Origin: CAYOZL01 sp964408435
Lineage (GTDB): Bacteria > Bdellovibrionota_C > UBA2361 > SZUA-149 > CAYOZL01
DNA: 19,677 nucleotides
Direction of reading: 5' to 3'
Assembly: GCA_964408435.1 (NCBI GenBank)
Contig: CAYOZL010000044.1
Coordinates: 1 to 19,677 of the forward strand
Position 1 is the stretch's first letter, and every line of letters begins with the position of its first letter. Both the position numbers and the translations under genes were made by a program. The notes under the pieces were generated by a model. That model saw only the letters and a list, made by a program, of their open reading frames with translations. It made no database searches and was not told where the DNA came from. Shown here in pieces: positions 1 to 7,413 of the stretch.

Positions 1-1951
1 CAAATGCTCCTCTATAAGTAGTTAAATCTGTTCTGCCGTCGCCATCAAAGTCTTGTAATACTTTAAAAGTTCTTTGTTCTGGTGGAGCAGGTTGATCACC
101 TACTAATACATCCACACTTGAATATCTTCTAGTAGTCGCAAATCCATCATTTACAACCATATAAATATAATACTTTCCATCTGGAAGTTCTTGAGTATTC
201 CAAGTATAGCTACCAAGCCCTAGACCTTCCCCACTTTGGCTTCCAATATAAACTCCATCAAAACCAGAATCATCAGTGTCATAGTAAAAATCTACTGAAA
301 AAAGATTACTATCTATATCAGCTATATTATATTTAATTTCATATTGATTATCAGTCGTAATATTTTCAGCGGTAAGCCTTAGATAATCAACTCTAAAGTT
401 AGTATCTACATCAAATTCACCAGGCTCTAATCTTGCATTTGCTATAGTGCCATAATCTCTAAATAGAGTACCTGTTTCAAGAATTCTATCGCTCCACATA
501 TCAAATGTATACGTATGCCAACCTTCATAAGTTACATGGCCTTTAATATATCCAGCTGTAAAAGAGCTAAGCTCTCTAGAATCATTCCAATAAGTAAAAG
601 GACGACTTACCCAGCCTCTAAAAACTTTATCTGCAATAGTGCTGTAATTACTTGAATCAATCCACATTCTATAAGTTACATATCTATATTTATTTACATC
701 AATTGGATTATTATCTGGAATGTTTAAATGTAATTGCACATCACTTTCAGTGTTTCCAGACAAGGGTCTATCTGCAGATGCGCTAAATACAGTGCCACCA
801 TCTTCAGAGTTCGAATCAAAAGTAAATGAGTGATTAGAAAATTGTCTCCATACATCACTTCTAAACTCACCTGTATTATCTAGATTAGGAACATCAATAG
901 CACTATCAAAATCCCAAGGATTTCCAACTACTGACTGAGCATAATCCTCTCCAGAATCATAAGAAGGAGAAAGAATTGTTAAATCAGCCTTTGCTCTGAT
1001 TGATAATCTTGCAGTATAAGCTGAGCGATTAATTGTTCCGAAACTTCCATTACCAAAATCATTTTGAACAGTAATGTAAAAATTGTAATTTCCTGGTGGT
1101 AACATAGCAGTTGGGAAAGTATGACTTCCTGGATTTTGACCATTTGCGTATCTAGCTATTGGTGTACCGTTATAACCACTTGCATCATCATCCATGTATA
1201 TTGTTGTAATAGTTCTACTGCTTAAGCCAGTAGCATTCCAAGTAATTGTGTAGTCAGGTGCAGAATCAGGGTCAGATATTCTTAACCAATCTAACTGTGT
1301 GCTGGCTCCAGCTCCAGCTGCATTAGAAGGATCAATTCTAAACGCATATAAATCTCCACTCCAAGAACCCTGAGTGGAGTCAGCTCCTTCTAAGGTTTTC
1401 ATATTCATTGTATAAACATTAAAACCATTATTCGGAGTAAAACCAACTGCATGATAATAACCATCAGCAGCTGCTGCACGAGGGCTACCTGGGTCCGGCC
1501 AATACTGATCTTTATTTGGATCTCCTTCCCAGTAAAGAGTATATGAGCTTCTACTAGAATTATTTAACCTATAAGAAACATAAGTGTACTTATTAGTATC
1601 AATCCTATTGGTTGCTCCTAATCTTGGAGTATCTTTATCGCCTGCTACTGGTTCAACTTCTAGTGTATTTGTAAAGCCAGGGAAAAGAGGAAAAATATAA
1701 CCACCAACCGAAGCGTTTGTCCCATTCCAAACCCCTCCATTAACATTAATTGAACTTTCAACTATATTTTGTTCCCAACCAATATCTCTTCTTTGATTAA
1801 AATCCCATGCATTTTGCAACTCATCCGTTGAAAACTCATCACCTTCTCCATACACTTGGAGACTATTTGGTCCTGTGAGTGTGACCCCTTGTGCCAAAAC
1901 AAAACTTGGTAACAAAACAATAAATAGCTTTAAGAATAGTAACCGTGACAT
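1..1951 (-). CDS. Secreted FG-GAP/VCBS-repeat protein with duplicated lectin-like modules (partial, runs off left edge)
   Basis: The frame is open from an ATG at 1951 to the window edge, giving 650 residues of the N-terminal part; no stop is reached. The start has a good ribosome site (AGGGG about 7 nt upstream). Residues 1-20 are a signal peptide (MSRLLFLKLFIVLLPSFVLA, then QG), so the protein is exported. Two homologous modules follow, at about residues 30-320 and 325-620. Each has a beta-rich carbohydrate-binding-like part (WDF..., then YVSYR or YVTYR, then DWLRI or DYLRL) and an Ig/fibronectin-like part ending in PPGNYNFYITV or PDGKYYIYMVV. The last residues, DFDGDGRTDLTTYRGA, are a classic FG-GAP/VCBS repeat with a calcium-binding DxDxDG loop. 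Such repeats normally form a C-terminal propeller, so much of the protein probably lies outside. Likely role: surface or extracellular glycan binding or degradation (inferred). The catalytic part, if any, is not visible. Confidence 0.85.
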   Translation of the reverse strand, partial: MSRLLFLKLFIVLLPSFVLAQGVTLTGPNSLQVYGEGDEFSTDELQNAWDFNQRRDIGWEQNIVESSINVNGGVWNGTNASVGGYIFPLFPGFTNTLEVEPVAGDKDTPRLGATNRIDTNKYTYVSYRLNNSSRSSYTLYWEGDPNKDQYWPDPGSPRAAAADGYYHAVGFTPNNGFNVYTMNMKTLEGADSTQGSWSGDLYAFRIDPSNAAGAGASTQLDWLRISDPDSAPDYTITWNATGLSSRTITTIYMDDDASGYNGTPIARYANGQNPGSHTFPTAMLPPGNYNFYITVQNDFGNGSFGTINRSAYTARLSIRAKADLTILSPSYDSGEDYAQSVVGNPWDFDSAIDVPNLDNTGEFRSDVWRQFSNHSFTFDSNSEDGGTVFSASADRPLSGNTESDVQLHLNIPDNNPIDVNKYRYVTYRMWIDSSNYSTIADKVFRGWVSRPFTYWNDSRELSSFTAGYIKGHVTYEGWHTYTFDMWSDRILETGTLFRDYGTIANARLEPGEFDVDTNFRVDYLRLTAENITTDNQYEIKYNIADIDSNLFSVDFYYDTDDSGFDGVYIGSQSGEGLGLGSYTWNTQELPDGKYYIYMVVNDGFATTRRYSSVDVLVGDQPAPPEQRTFKVLQDFDGDGRTDLTTYRGAF

Positions 1952-2089
1952 AAATAACCCCTGACTAAATATAAAAATATGAAAATACAGCCTTCAACTA
2001 CTCTCTTAAGTCGGCTAAATCTCTAAAAAGCATTAGTATTTTTCGCTTGCAAGGAAGGGGACAGAGATACTTGCAATAATTACAGGAGC
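1952..2089 (-). promoter_or_regulatory. Leader of the VCBS gene with a foldable element
   Basis: This is the 138-nt gap between the SGNH gene and the VCBS gene, both on the minus strand. On the transcript strand, AAAATAC (2042-2036) pairs perfectly with GTATTTT (1988-1982). Directly inside it, AGCC (2016-2013) pairs with GGCT (1992-1989), and a small ACT/AGT hairpin (2011-2009 with 2002-2000) lies within that. Further upstream, TTGCAAG and CTTGCAA arms (2076-2070 and 2053-2047) form a second inverted repeat. The ribosome site AGGGG follows at about 1960. I do not recognise a known riboswitch family. It could equally be a weak terminator of the SGNH gene plus a promoter. Confidence 0.3.
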
Positions 2090-3352
2090 TTACTTCTTAC
2101 TACTTAAATTATCTAATATTAATTCACCTATTTTACTACCAATTTTTTGGTTACCCAAAACATTAAAATGACAGCAGTTATCATTATATAAATGGTCAGA
2201 ATCTTCATTAAAAATCATTGTTAAATCAAAAAAATAAACGCCCATATCTTTTAATTTCTTACCTTTTTCAATCAACATCGGATATCCGTTAAGCACAGGT
2301 TTCTCCCAATGAGCACTCTTATCTATGGCAACTTTTTTTTCCTCTACACCAATTGGTTTTGAATTTGGAACATATTGATTAGGTTGTAGAAAATGAAAGT
2401 ACTTAATTTCATTTGCTAGACAAAGTTGATGCATTAATAATGAGCTCTGCATCCACATATCTGTTAAATCATTATAGTATTCTTTTTCAGGAATAGTTTT
2501 AAACCTAGGACCTCTTAAAACATAAGGTACTTTACTTTCTTCCTCCGCTCTTTTTACTTTTTGCTTTTCTAATTTTAAGTTTTCTATTTTTACAGTTTTA
2601 ACTTTATCTTGAATCAACCATATTAAATTTGCACTAACACTATATTTAATAGGTTTATAATTATAATTTTTTGCACTATCTTTTCTTTTTTGCTCAAGAA
2701 CTAATATTTTTCTTAATTGCTCTCTTTCTTCACTGCTACTTACCTCTGTTAGGAGATCGGACCAGTAAGCAGGATAAATTGGATTAACACCTTTTGATAA
2801 ATTATGTGTAGGAGGAATAGCAATTTCATTAAAACCATCTAGGTTTATAGCAATATCAAACTCAGCCCCCTTACTTAATAAATAGTTTAAAATCATTAAC
2901 TGTTGAGGCTGTTTATTCCCTCCAATGCCTAAACGTATAATTTCAAATTTTTTATTTGGATAAATCTTTTTCAACTCATCAAAAGTGTGCTGATAACCAA
3001 GCGCTGAATACCACCAAGCAACAGAAGCTCCAAAAACTCCTATTATTAATTTATCTTCTGATTTTTTTTGTACCGGAAAACTATCATCAAAAAACCCAAA
3101 TGAAGTAATTTTCATATCTCCAATTTTCACACCAGAATCTGGATTATGAACATTTCCTAAGTAAGGATGTGCAACTGTTGGCAAGGTGTCAAAGGCAGAA
3201 GATTCATTTAAAGCTATAGAAGTCTTCAGATTATTTATTTTTGAGTATGAATAGAATTCTTTTTGAAAAAAGTAATATCCAATATAAGATATAGCTTCAA
3301 AGCATATAATTAGGAATATTACATATAGAATGATAAATTTATTAAATCGCAT
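2090..3352 (-). CDS. Membrane-anchored SGNH/GDSL-hydrolase-like protein
   Basis: The product is 420 residues from the ATG at 3352; a TTG at 3373 in the same frame would add 7 residues but overlap trpD. Residues about 4-25 form one hydrophobic segment (FIILYVIFLIICFEAISYIG), a signal anchor placing the rest outside the cytoplasm. The body has SGNH-hydrolase blocks: GVFGASVAWWYS with the candidate nucleophile serine near residue 110 (block I), NLDGFNEIA with the block III Asn near 175, and NDNCCHFNVLGNQ with a D-x3-H pair near 391-395 (block V). A charged Lys/Glu-rich stretch sits between blocks III and V. Family members are esterases or acetyl-hydrolases acting on lipids or glycans; the substrate here is unknown. 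It lies upstream of, and in the same direction as, the VCBS gene, so both may serve the cell surface. The ATG start has no clear ribosome site. Confidence 0.7.
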   Translation of the reverse strand: MRFNKFIILYVIFLIICFEAISYIGYYFFQKEFYSYSKINNLKTSIALNESSAFDTLPTVAHPYLGNVHNPDSGVKIGDMKITSFGFFDDSFPVQKKSEDKLIIGVFGASVAWWYSALGYQHTFDELKKIYPNKKFEIIRLGIGGNKQPQQLMILNYLLSKGAEFDIAINLDGFNEIAIPPTHNLSKGVNPIYPAYWSDLLTEVSSSEEREQLRKILVLEQKRKDSAKNYNYKPIKYSVSANLIWLIQDKVKTVKIENLKLEKQKVKRAEEESKVPYVLRGPRFKTIPEKEYYNDLTDMWMQSSLLMHQLCLANEIKYFHFLQPNQYVPNSKPIGVEEKKVAIDKSAHWEKPVLNGYPMLIEKGKKLKDMGVYFFDLTMIFNEDSDHLYNDNCCHFNVLGNQKIGSKIGELILDNLSSKK

Positions 3353-4360
3353 ATGAAAGAAATATTTAGACAATTATTAAAACAGCCTCTTACAAAAGAA
3401 CAAACTGAGACGCTTATTTCAAGCTTTTTAAGCGAAGATACCAGTGAAGCTCAAATCGGAGCTTATCTCTTTGCTACTGCAAATAGAAAAATAACATCAG
3501 AGGAACTAATTGGAGGAGCAAATTCACTTAGATCACATATGCTAAAAGTTCCTAATAATTTTGATATTCTTGATACTGCGGGAACAGGTGGCAGTGGATT
3601 AAGCACATTTAATACCTCCACTGCATCCGCTTTTGTATGCGCAACTGCCGGACAAGCTATTGCAAAACATGGTAATAGAGCTGCAACTAGTAAATGCGGA
3701 AGTGCTGATATCATAGAAGCATTAGGGATAAGTTTAGATCTGTCTGCTGAACAGCTATCTAGATGCCTAGAAGAAAACAACTTCTGTTTCATGTTTGCGC
3801 CAAAACATCATTCTTCTACAAAAAGAGTTGCAATAGCCAGAAAAAAACTTGGTATTAGAACTATTTTTAATTTTCTAGGACCACTTTGTAATCCTGCCAG
3901 AGCTACTTATCAAATAATAGGCGTAAGTGATAAAGAGATGCTTGAGACTTATGCAAATGCAGTAAAGGATTTAGGAATAAAAAAAGCATTAGTAGTTAGA
4001 GGAGAAGACGGTTTAGATGAGATTTCTCTTTGTGCCAATACAGATGTATTTGAAATCGAAAATGGAGAAATTAAAAATTATAAGCTCTCTCCTACAGACT
4101 TTGGATTTAAAGTAGTAAAACCAAAAGAAATTGAAGGTAAAGTTGCTAGTGAATCAGTTGAAATAATGAAAGACGTACTATCTGGAAAAAAATCAGCTAT
4201 ATATGATTTAGTTGCACTAAATTCAGGAGCATCTTTATACATATCCAATAACGCAAAAAGCATTAAAGAAGGCATACTTAAAGCTCAAGAAATTCTAGAC
4301 TCAGGAAAAGCCTTAGAAAGATTAAACCAAATAGTAGATTTCTGCAGAAAGGCAAATTAG
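3353..4360 (+). CDS. trpD: Anthranilate phosphoribosyltransferase
   Basis: TrpD transfers phosphoribose from PRPP to anthranilate in tryptophan synthesis (cytoplasm). The 335-residue length is normal. Visible family motifs in order: an N-terminal helical domain (LTKEQTETLISSFL), the PRPP loop AGTGGSGLSTFNTSTASAF near residues 76-94, KHGNRAATSKCGSADIIEALG near 107-127, NFLGPLCNPARATYQIIGV near 173-191, and RGEDGLDEIS near 216-225. The usual Asp of GTGGD is Ser here. The ATG at 3353 abuts the ATG of the divergent SGNH gene. It is followed after 2 nt by trpF, so the two are translationally linked. No other trp gene is in the window. Confidence 0.95.
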   Translation: MKEIFRQLLKQPLTKEQTETLISSFLSEDTSEAQIGAYLFATANRKITSEELIGGANSLRSHMLKVPNNFDILDTAGTGGSGLSTFNTSTASAFVCATAGQAIAKHGNRAATSKCGSADIIEALGISLDLSAEQLSRCLEENNFCFMFAPKHHSSTKRVAIARKKLGIRTIFNFLGPLCNPARATYQIIGVSDKEMLETYANAVKDLGIKKALVVRGEDGLDEISLCANTDVFEIENGEIKNYKLSPTDFGFKVVKPKEIEGKVASESVEIMKDVLSGKKSAIYDLVALNSGASLYISNNAKSIKEGILKAQEILDSGKALERLNQIVDFCRKAN

Positions 4361-4362
4361 TA

Positions 4363-5025
4363 ATGACGCTAGCTAATACTCAAATAAAGTTTTGCGGAAT
4401 TACTAACTATACGGATGCTAAAAATTGTCTAGATTTAGGAATTCATTATCTGGGCTTTAACTTTTATAAAAAAAGTAAAAGATACATTGACCCAATTGAA
4501 GCAAAGCTAATTACTAGAAGACTACCAGCAAATATTTCCCTAGTTGGGGTTTTTGTTAATTCAGAAAAAAAAGAAATTGATAAGATAGCAAGAGAAGTAA
4601 GTCTTGATACTATTCAACTACACGGAGATGAAGACTTAAATTTTTGTAAATCTTGGAATGAATTAAAAGTAATTAAAGCTTTAAGAATAGGTCTACACAA
4701 CAAACAACATTGTGAAGACTTTCTTAAAGTAGCAGAACACATTTTACTAGATAAATATTCATCCAGTGAATTTGGTGGAACGGGTAAAGAGATAGAAGAC
4801 AAACTACTAGAAGACTTAGGTCAAAATATTCTATCCAGAAGCTTTCTCTCTGGTGGGCTAACTCCTGAAAACGTCGCTGAAAAATTTAAAAAATTTAAGC
4901 CTTACGCTGTTGATGTAGCTAGTGGGATTGAAGTAGAAGAAGATGTGAGGAAGAAAGACATAGAAAAGATGGAGGTTTTCTTAAGGTCTCTACAGAACAA
5001 TCGTGACGATAGAGTCACAGAGTGA
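4363..5025 (+). CDS. trpF: Phosphoribosylanthranilate isomerase
   Basis: TrpF performs the Amadori rearrangement of N-(5-phosphoribosyl)anthranilate to CdRP, the step after TrpD. At 220 residues it is a normal-size single (beta/alpha)8 barrel. Motifs visible: IKFCGIT with the catalytic Cys (residues 8-14), LGFNFYKKSKR (30-40), VGVFVN (61-66), QLHGDED (84-90), the catalytic Asp in LLDKYSSSEFGGTG (near 127-140), and the C-terminal phosphate-binding region SGGLTPENV and VDVASGIE. The start lies 2 nt after the trpD stop, indicating co-transcription and probably coupled translation. A short GTGAC/GTCAC hairpin lies within the last codons (5003-5018), but no clear terminator follows. Confidence 0.95.
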   Translation: MTLANTQIKFCGITNYTDAKNCLDLGIHYLGFNFYKKSKRYIDPIEAKLITRRLPANISLVGVFVNSEKKEIDKIAREVSLDTIQLHGDEDLNFCKSWNELKVIKALRIGLHNKQHCEDFLKVAEHILLDKYSSSEFGGTGKEIEDKLLEDLGQNILSRSFLSGGLTPENVAEKFKKFKPYAVDVASGIEVEEDVRKKDIEKMEVFLRSLQNNRDDRVTE

Positions 5026-5174
5026 TTAAAGAATCGCCTCAGTAAAGTTTACTTCAAAAATAAAGCATGTATTATAGTAGGGATTAATTTGATCCTTTCA
5101 AAGCTCATATTAGAGAAGAGTATGTAAAAAGCAGGATTTTTTCCTGTATTCAATCTTATGTGAGGTTTTTCAAG
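5026..5174 (+). promoter_or_regulatory. Candidate promoter and hairpin leader of the mtdA-like gene
   Basis: This is the gap between trpF and the next gene. TTTACT (5048-5053) and TATTAT (5070-5075) with a 16-nt spacer resemble a housekeeping promoter. Downstream, CAGGA (5132-5136) and TCCTG (5142-5146) form a 5-bp hairpin with a T5 loop, just before the ribosome site TGAGG (5161-5165). The promoter is weak by consensus and was not tested. Confidence 0.3.
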
Positions 5175-5978
5175 ATGACGAAAACTCTATTAGTTGGTAG
5201 CGCTGCAAAAAGTAGTTCCTATGACCTGCTAAATGCAGACAGAAATTCTGATGAATTTACAAATACCGTTTTTTCATTTTCCAATTCATTCAGCTTACTT
5301 CAATCTGCTGCGAATATTACCGCTCCAGGACGAGAGGAAAATACTGCTTTTTTAATTGGAGGAGAAGACCTTCGATTAGCAGTCGATCTCTATACAGACC
5401 TCATTGAAAGAATGCCAGAAGAGCGAAAATTTTCTGTAATGTTAGATCCAAATGGAAGCATCACTTATGCTGCTACTATCATGGCTATCCTCTTTCATTA
5501 CGAAGAATCTCTTGACTCAAAGCAAGTAATAATTATCGGTGGCGGAAGAGTTGGAGGAGTACTTGCAACAATGGTCACTCTCTCTAGAGGCTTTGCAAAT
5601 CTAGCTAGCCCTTCCAATGTCGAGCTAGATCATGCTGGCACTCTTGTACAAAGATTTGGAGCAGATACAAGGTTCTCAAAAGAAAGAACAGAAACTCCCC
5701 TTACTAGTGGTTCTTACGAATTTATAGTTTCGACTGCAACCCCTGGTCTTAACATTGGCACACTCCAGCAATGCAAAGACAGAGGAGCTAAAATTGTTAT
5801 TGAATCCAGCCCTCTGCCTCCCGCAGGTATTCTTGGCATTGAGATGAATGACTTTAACGAATTACGTAATGGTGTCATTTGCTTTGGCTCAGGTGGCATT
5901 TTCAGACTCCGAGAGCGCTTAATTCAAAAGACTTATGAGCTCCTGTTTGAAAAAATGGTATTTTTTTGGGTCCTGTAG
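5175..5978 (+). CDS. mtdA: Methylene-tetrahydromethanopterin/tetrahydrofolate dehydrogenase, MtdA/MtdB-like, 3' end frameshifted
   Basis: MtdA/MtdB oxidise the methylene form of a C1-carrying pterin with NAD(P)+ in the cytoplasm. The family signature is clear: AFLIGGEDLRLAV (58-70), VMLDPNGSITYAA (88-100, matching the family's MLDSNGSNTTAAA), the Rossmann loop VIIIGGGRVGGVLA (118-131), FIVSTATPGLNIG (183-195), PPAGILGIEMND (215-226) and FGSGGIFRLRERL (237-249). Start: the ATG at 5175 has TGAGG 9 nt upstream; a GTG at 5160 in frame would overlap that site. The frame ends early at 5978 with an atypical tail (MVFFWVL) after residue 260. Another frame continues the expected family C-terminus to 6037, so one base is missing near the A6 (5950-5955) or T7 (5961-5967) run. 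Whether it is MtdA (H4F/H4MPT) or MtdB (H4MPT only) cannot be told by eye; the symbol marks the family. Confidence 0.8.
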   Translation: MTKTLLVGSAAKSSSYDLLNADRNSDEFTNTVFSFSNSFSLLQSAANITAPGREENTAFLIGGEDLRLAVDLYTDLIERMPEERKFSVMLDPNGSITYAATIMAILFHYEESLDSKQVIIIGGGRVGGVLATMVTLSRGFANLASPSNVELDHAGTLVQRFGADTRFSKERTETPLTSGSYEFIVSTATPGLNIGTLQQCKDRGAKIVIESSPLPPAGILGIEMNDFNELRNGVICFGSGGIFRLRERLIQKTYELLFEKMVFFWVL

Positions 5979-6037
5979 AGATACACAAAATAGCGCAAGA
6001 ACTTATACCAAGCTTAATTAGAGAAAATCTTACTTAA
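5979..6037 (+). pseudogene. Out-of-frame C-terminal tail of the mtdA-like gene
   Basis: In the frame one base ahead of the upstream reading frame, the sequence reads NGIFLGPVEIHKIAQELIPS and then LIRENLT before TAA at 6035-6037. This matches the end of MtdA (FESSEGVFDAEEIYKLAKEM) in register and brings the total to about 287 residues, against 288 in the well-known Methylobacterium enzyme. It is therefore part of the same gene, separated by a one-base deletion or a sequencing error in a homopolymer. Confidence 0.65.
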
Positions 6038-6122
6038 TCAAACTAGATTTAGTTAACAAAATAGAGGTTTTAAAAATAGAAAGGCTATTGAAATGAACAC
6101 ATAACTCTTCTCTAACTCCTTA

Positions 6123-7328
6123 CTAATTATTGGTATCACTAATTAAAAACCTAAGCTTATTAAGCTTTTTTTCTTTTTCTAAAATAATCTTAGAATACGT
6201 CTTGTTACTATAACTAATATTACTATTGCCTTTTTCAAGCATTACTTCTTTAAGCTTTTTTATTTTCGATTCATCTTCAGGAAACCTTTTCTCTAAGCTT
6301 ATTTTAAATGCCTCAAATAACTCATCTGTATCTTTTTTACTCTCCAGGTTAATAATCCAAGATGTTACATGGCCTTTATCTTTTGACTTTAAAACTAAAA
6401 TTCGATCACCTAACCATCCTTTTGCAGCAATTAATGCTTTAGTAGGCCCAAGTAATTCTCTTAATAAACATCTAAGCGTATACTCCCCCCAACTATCTTC
6501 ATAGATTGGTTCAGTATCAAGTTTTTTTTGATTAGCTAGTGCAAACTTTAAAACTTCTTTTTTTTCAACAGCTTTAAACTTAAAATCTTTTTTAGGATAC
6601 AAGATTTGTGTAGTGTGTTTAGGATAGTCACTAAAAGCTTTATTGACATTCTCTAATTTCTTTAGATACCTAGTTCCCCAAAAATATGGAAAATCAAGTT
6701 GAAAAATAATTGATTGAGGGATTGTACATTTAGATTTCTCTATTTTTTTCTCTGGAGCATAATTACTCTTATTATTCTTAGAAAATTTACTTTTACTAAA
6801 CTCTCTCTCAACTAATTCTGCATCTCCTTCTGCAATAGCAGTAAAAGCTAGAACTGAATCAGTAGAAATTGCTGTTTTCTTCGATAAACTAACTAAATCA
6901 AAATGTTGATCTTGAAGAGCGTGAGTTGCTTCATGTACTAAGAGCTCACTAGTAGCTTCTTTGGGTAAAAAAACAGTTTTTTTACTTGGAAAATATGAAG
7001 CAGAAACTGATTCTAAATTATCCTCGTAATAACACTTAGCGTACTGATAACTTTGAGGAATAAAGCCTGTCATTTTATACGCAATTTCTTCATTTTTAAG
7101 ATTTAAAGACTTCGAATAAGTTTTTTTCATTAAATCAGAAAAACCTTGTTTACTGATCTCTTCACATTTAACTTCATTTTTAACTTTGAGTTTTCTAAAT
7201 TTCGATGCTTGAGCTAGTGCCTGATCAAAGCCTATACAATAACCAGTATCTGTCTGAGCCTGAGAGACCTCAGGAGATATAAATAAAAAAAATAAAAGAC
7301 AGGGAATTAGCATCACTACTAGTAACAC
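6123..7328 (-). CDS. Secreted HExxH zinc metalloprotease-like protein
   Basis: The product is 401 residues from a GTG at 7328; GTG 7316 or ATG 7313 are in-frame alternatives and none has a strong ribosome site. Residues 1-24 are a signal peptide (IPCLLFFLFISPEVSQAQ), so it is exported. The zinc motif VHEATHALQDQHFDL (131-145) gives ligands His132 and His136 and catalytic Glu133. A likely third ligand is Glu167 in AIAEGDAELVE, a motif that commonly follows HExxH in this family. Upstream, FLPKEATSELL fits the beta-strand before the active helix. The C-terminal half is Lys-rich with no domain I recognise. The substrate is unknown. It is the last gene of the minus-strand run and follows a membrane protease gene after 85 nt, with an inverted repeat in that gap. 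Confidence 0.7.
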   Translation of the reverse strand: MLLVVMLIPCLLFFLFISPEVSQAQTDTGYCIGFDQALAQASKFRKLKVKNEVKCEEISKQGFSDLMKKTYSKSLNLKNEEIAYKMTGFIPQSYQYAKCYYEDNLESVSASYFPSKKTVFLPKEATSELLVHEATHALQDQHFDLVSLSKKTAISTDSVLAFTAIAEGDAELVEREFSKSKFSKNNKSNYAPEKKIEKSKCTIPQSIIFQLDFPYFWGTRYLKKLENVNKAFSDYPKHTTQILYPKKDFKFKAVEKKEVLKFALANQKKLDTEPIYEDSWGEYTLRCLLRELLGPTKALIAAKGWLGDRILVLKSKDKGHVTSWIINLESKKDTDELFEAFKISLEKRFPEDESKIKKLKEVMLEKGNSNISYSNKTYSKIILEKEKKLNKLRFLISDTNN

Positions 7329-7351
7329 TATAAAAGTTTATAGAGAAACTA

Positions 7352-7392
7352 AATCTTAAGATAATAACTAGGCATTTAGAACTCTTAAGATT
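7352..7392. repeat. Perfect 10-bp inverted repeat between the two protease genes
   Basis: AATCTTAAGA (7352-7361) and TCTTAAGATT (7383-7392) are perfect reverse complements separated by 21 nt. Each arm contains the palindrome CTTAAG. It lies between the M50 stop (7414) and the metalloprotease start (7328). No T-run follows on the minus strand, so a paired operator or processing hairpin is as likely as a terminator. Confidence 0.5.
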
Positions 7393-7413
7393 CTTTAAAT
7401 AAGGCTTTTAAAA

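Noticed and set aside
1952..2089. Cyclic-di-GMP (GEMM) or other named riboswitch in the VCBS leader
   Set aside because: The conserved core bases of the classes I know are not present; only generic pairing is seen.
3463..3792. Long minus-strand open frame inside trpD
   Set aside because: Antisense shadow of a clearly identified gene; no ribosome site or recognisable motif.
5003..5018. GTGAC/GTCAC hairpin as trpF terminator
   Set aside because: It lies inside the coding end, has only 5 bp and no T-run follows.
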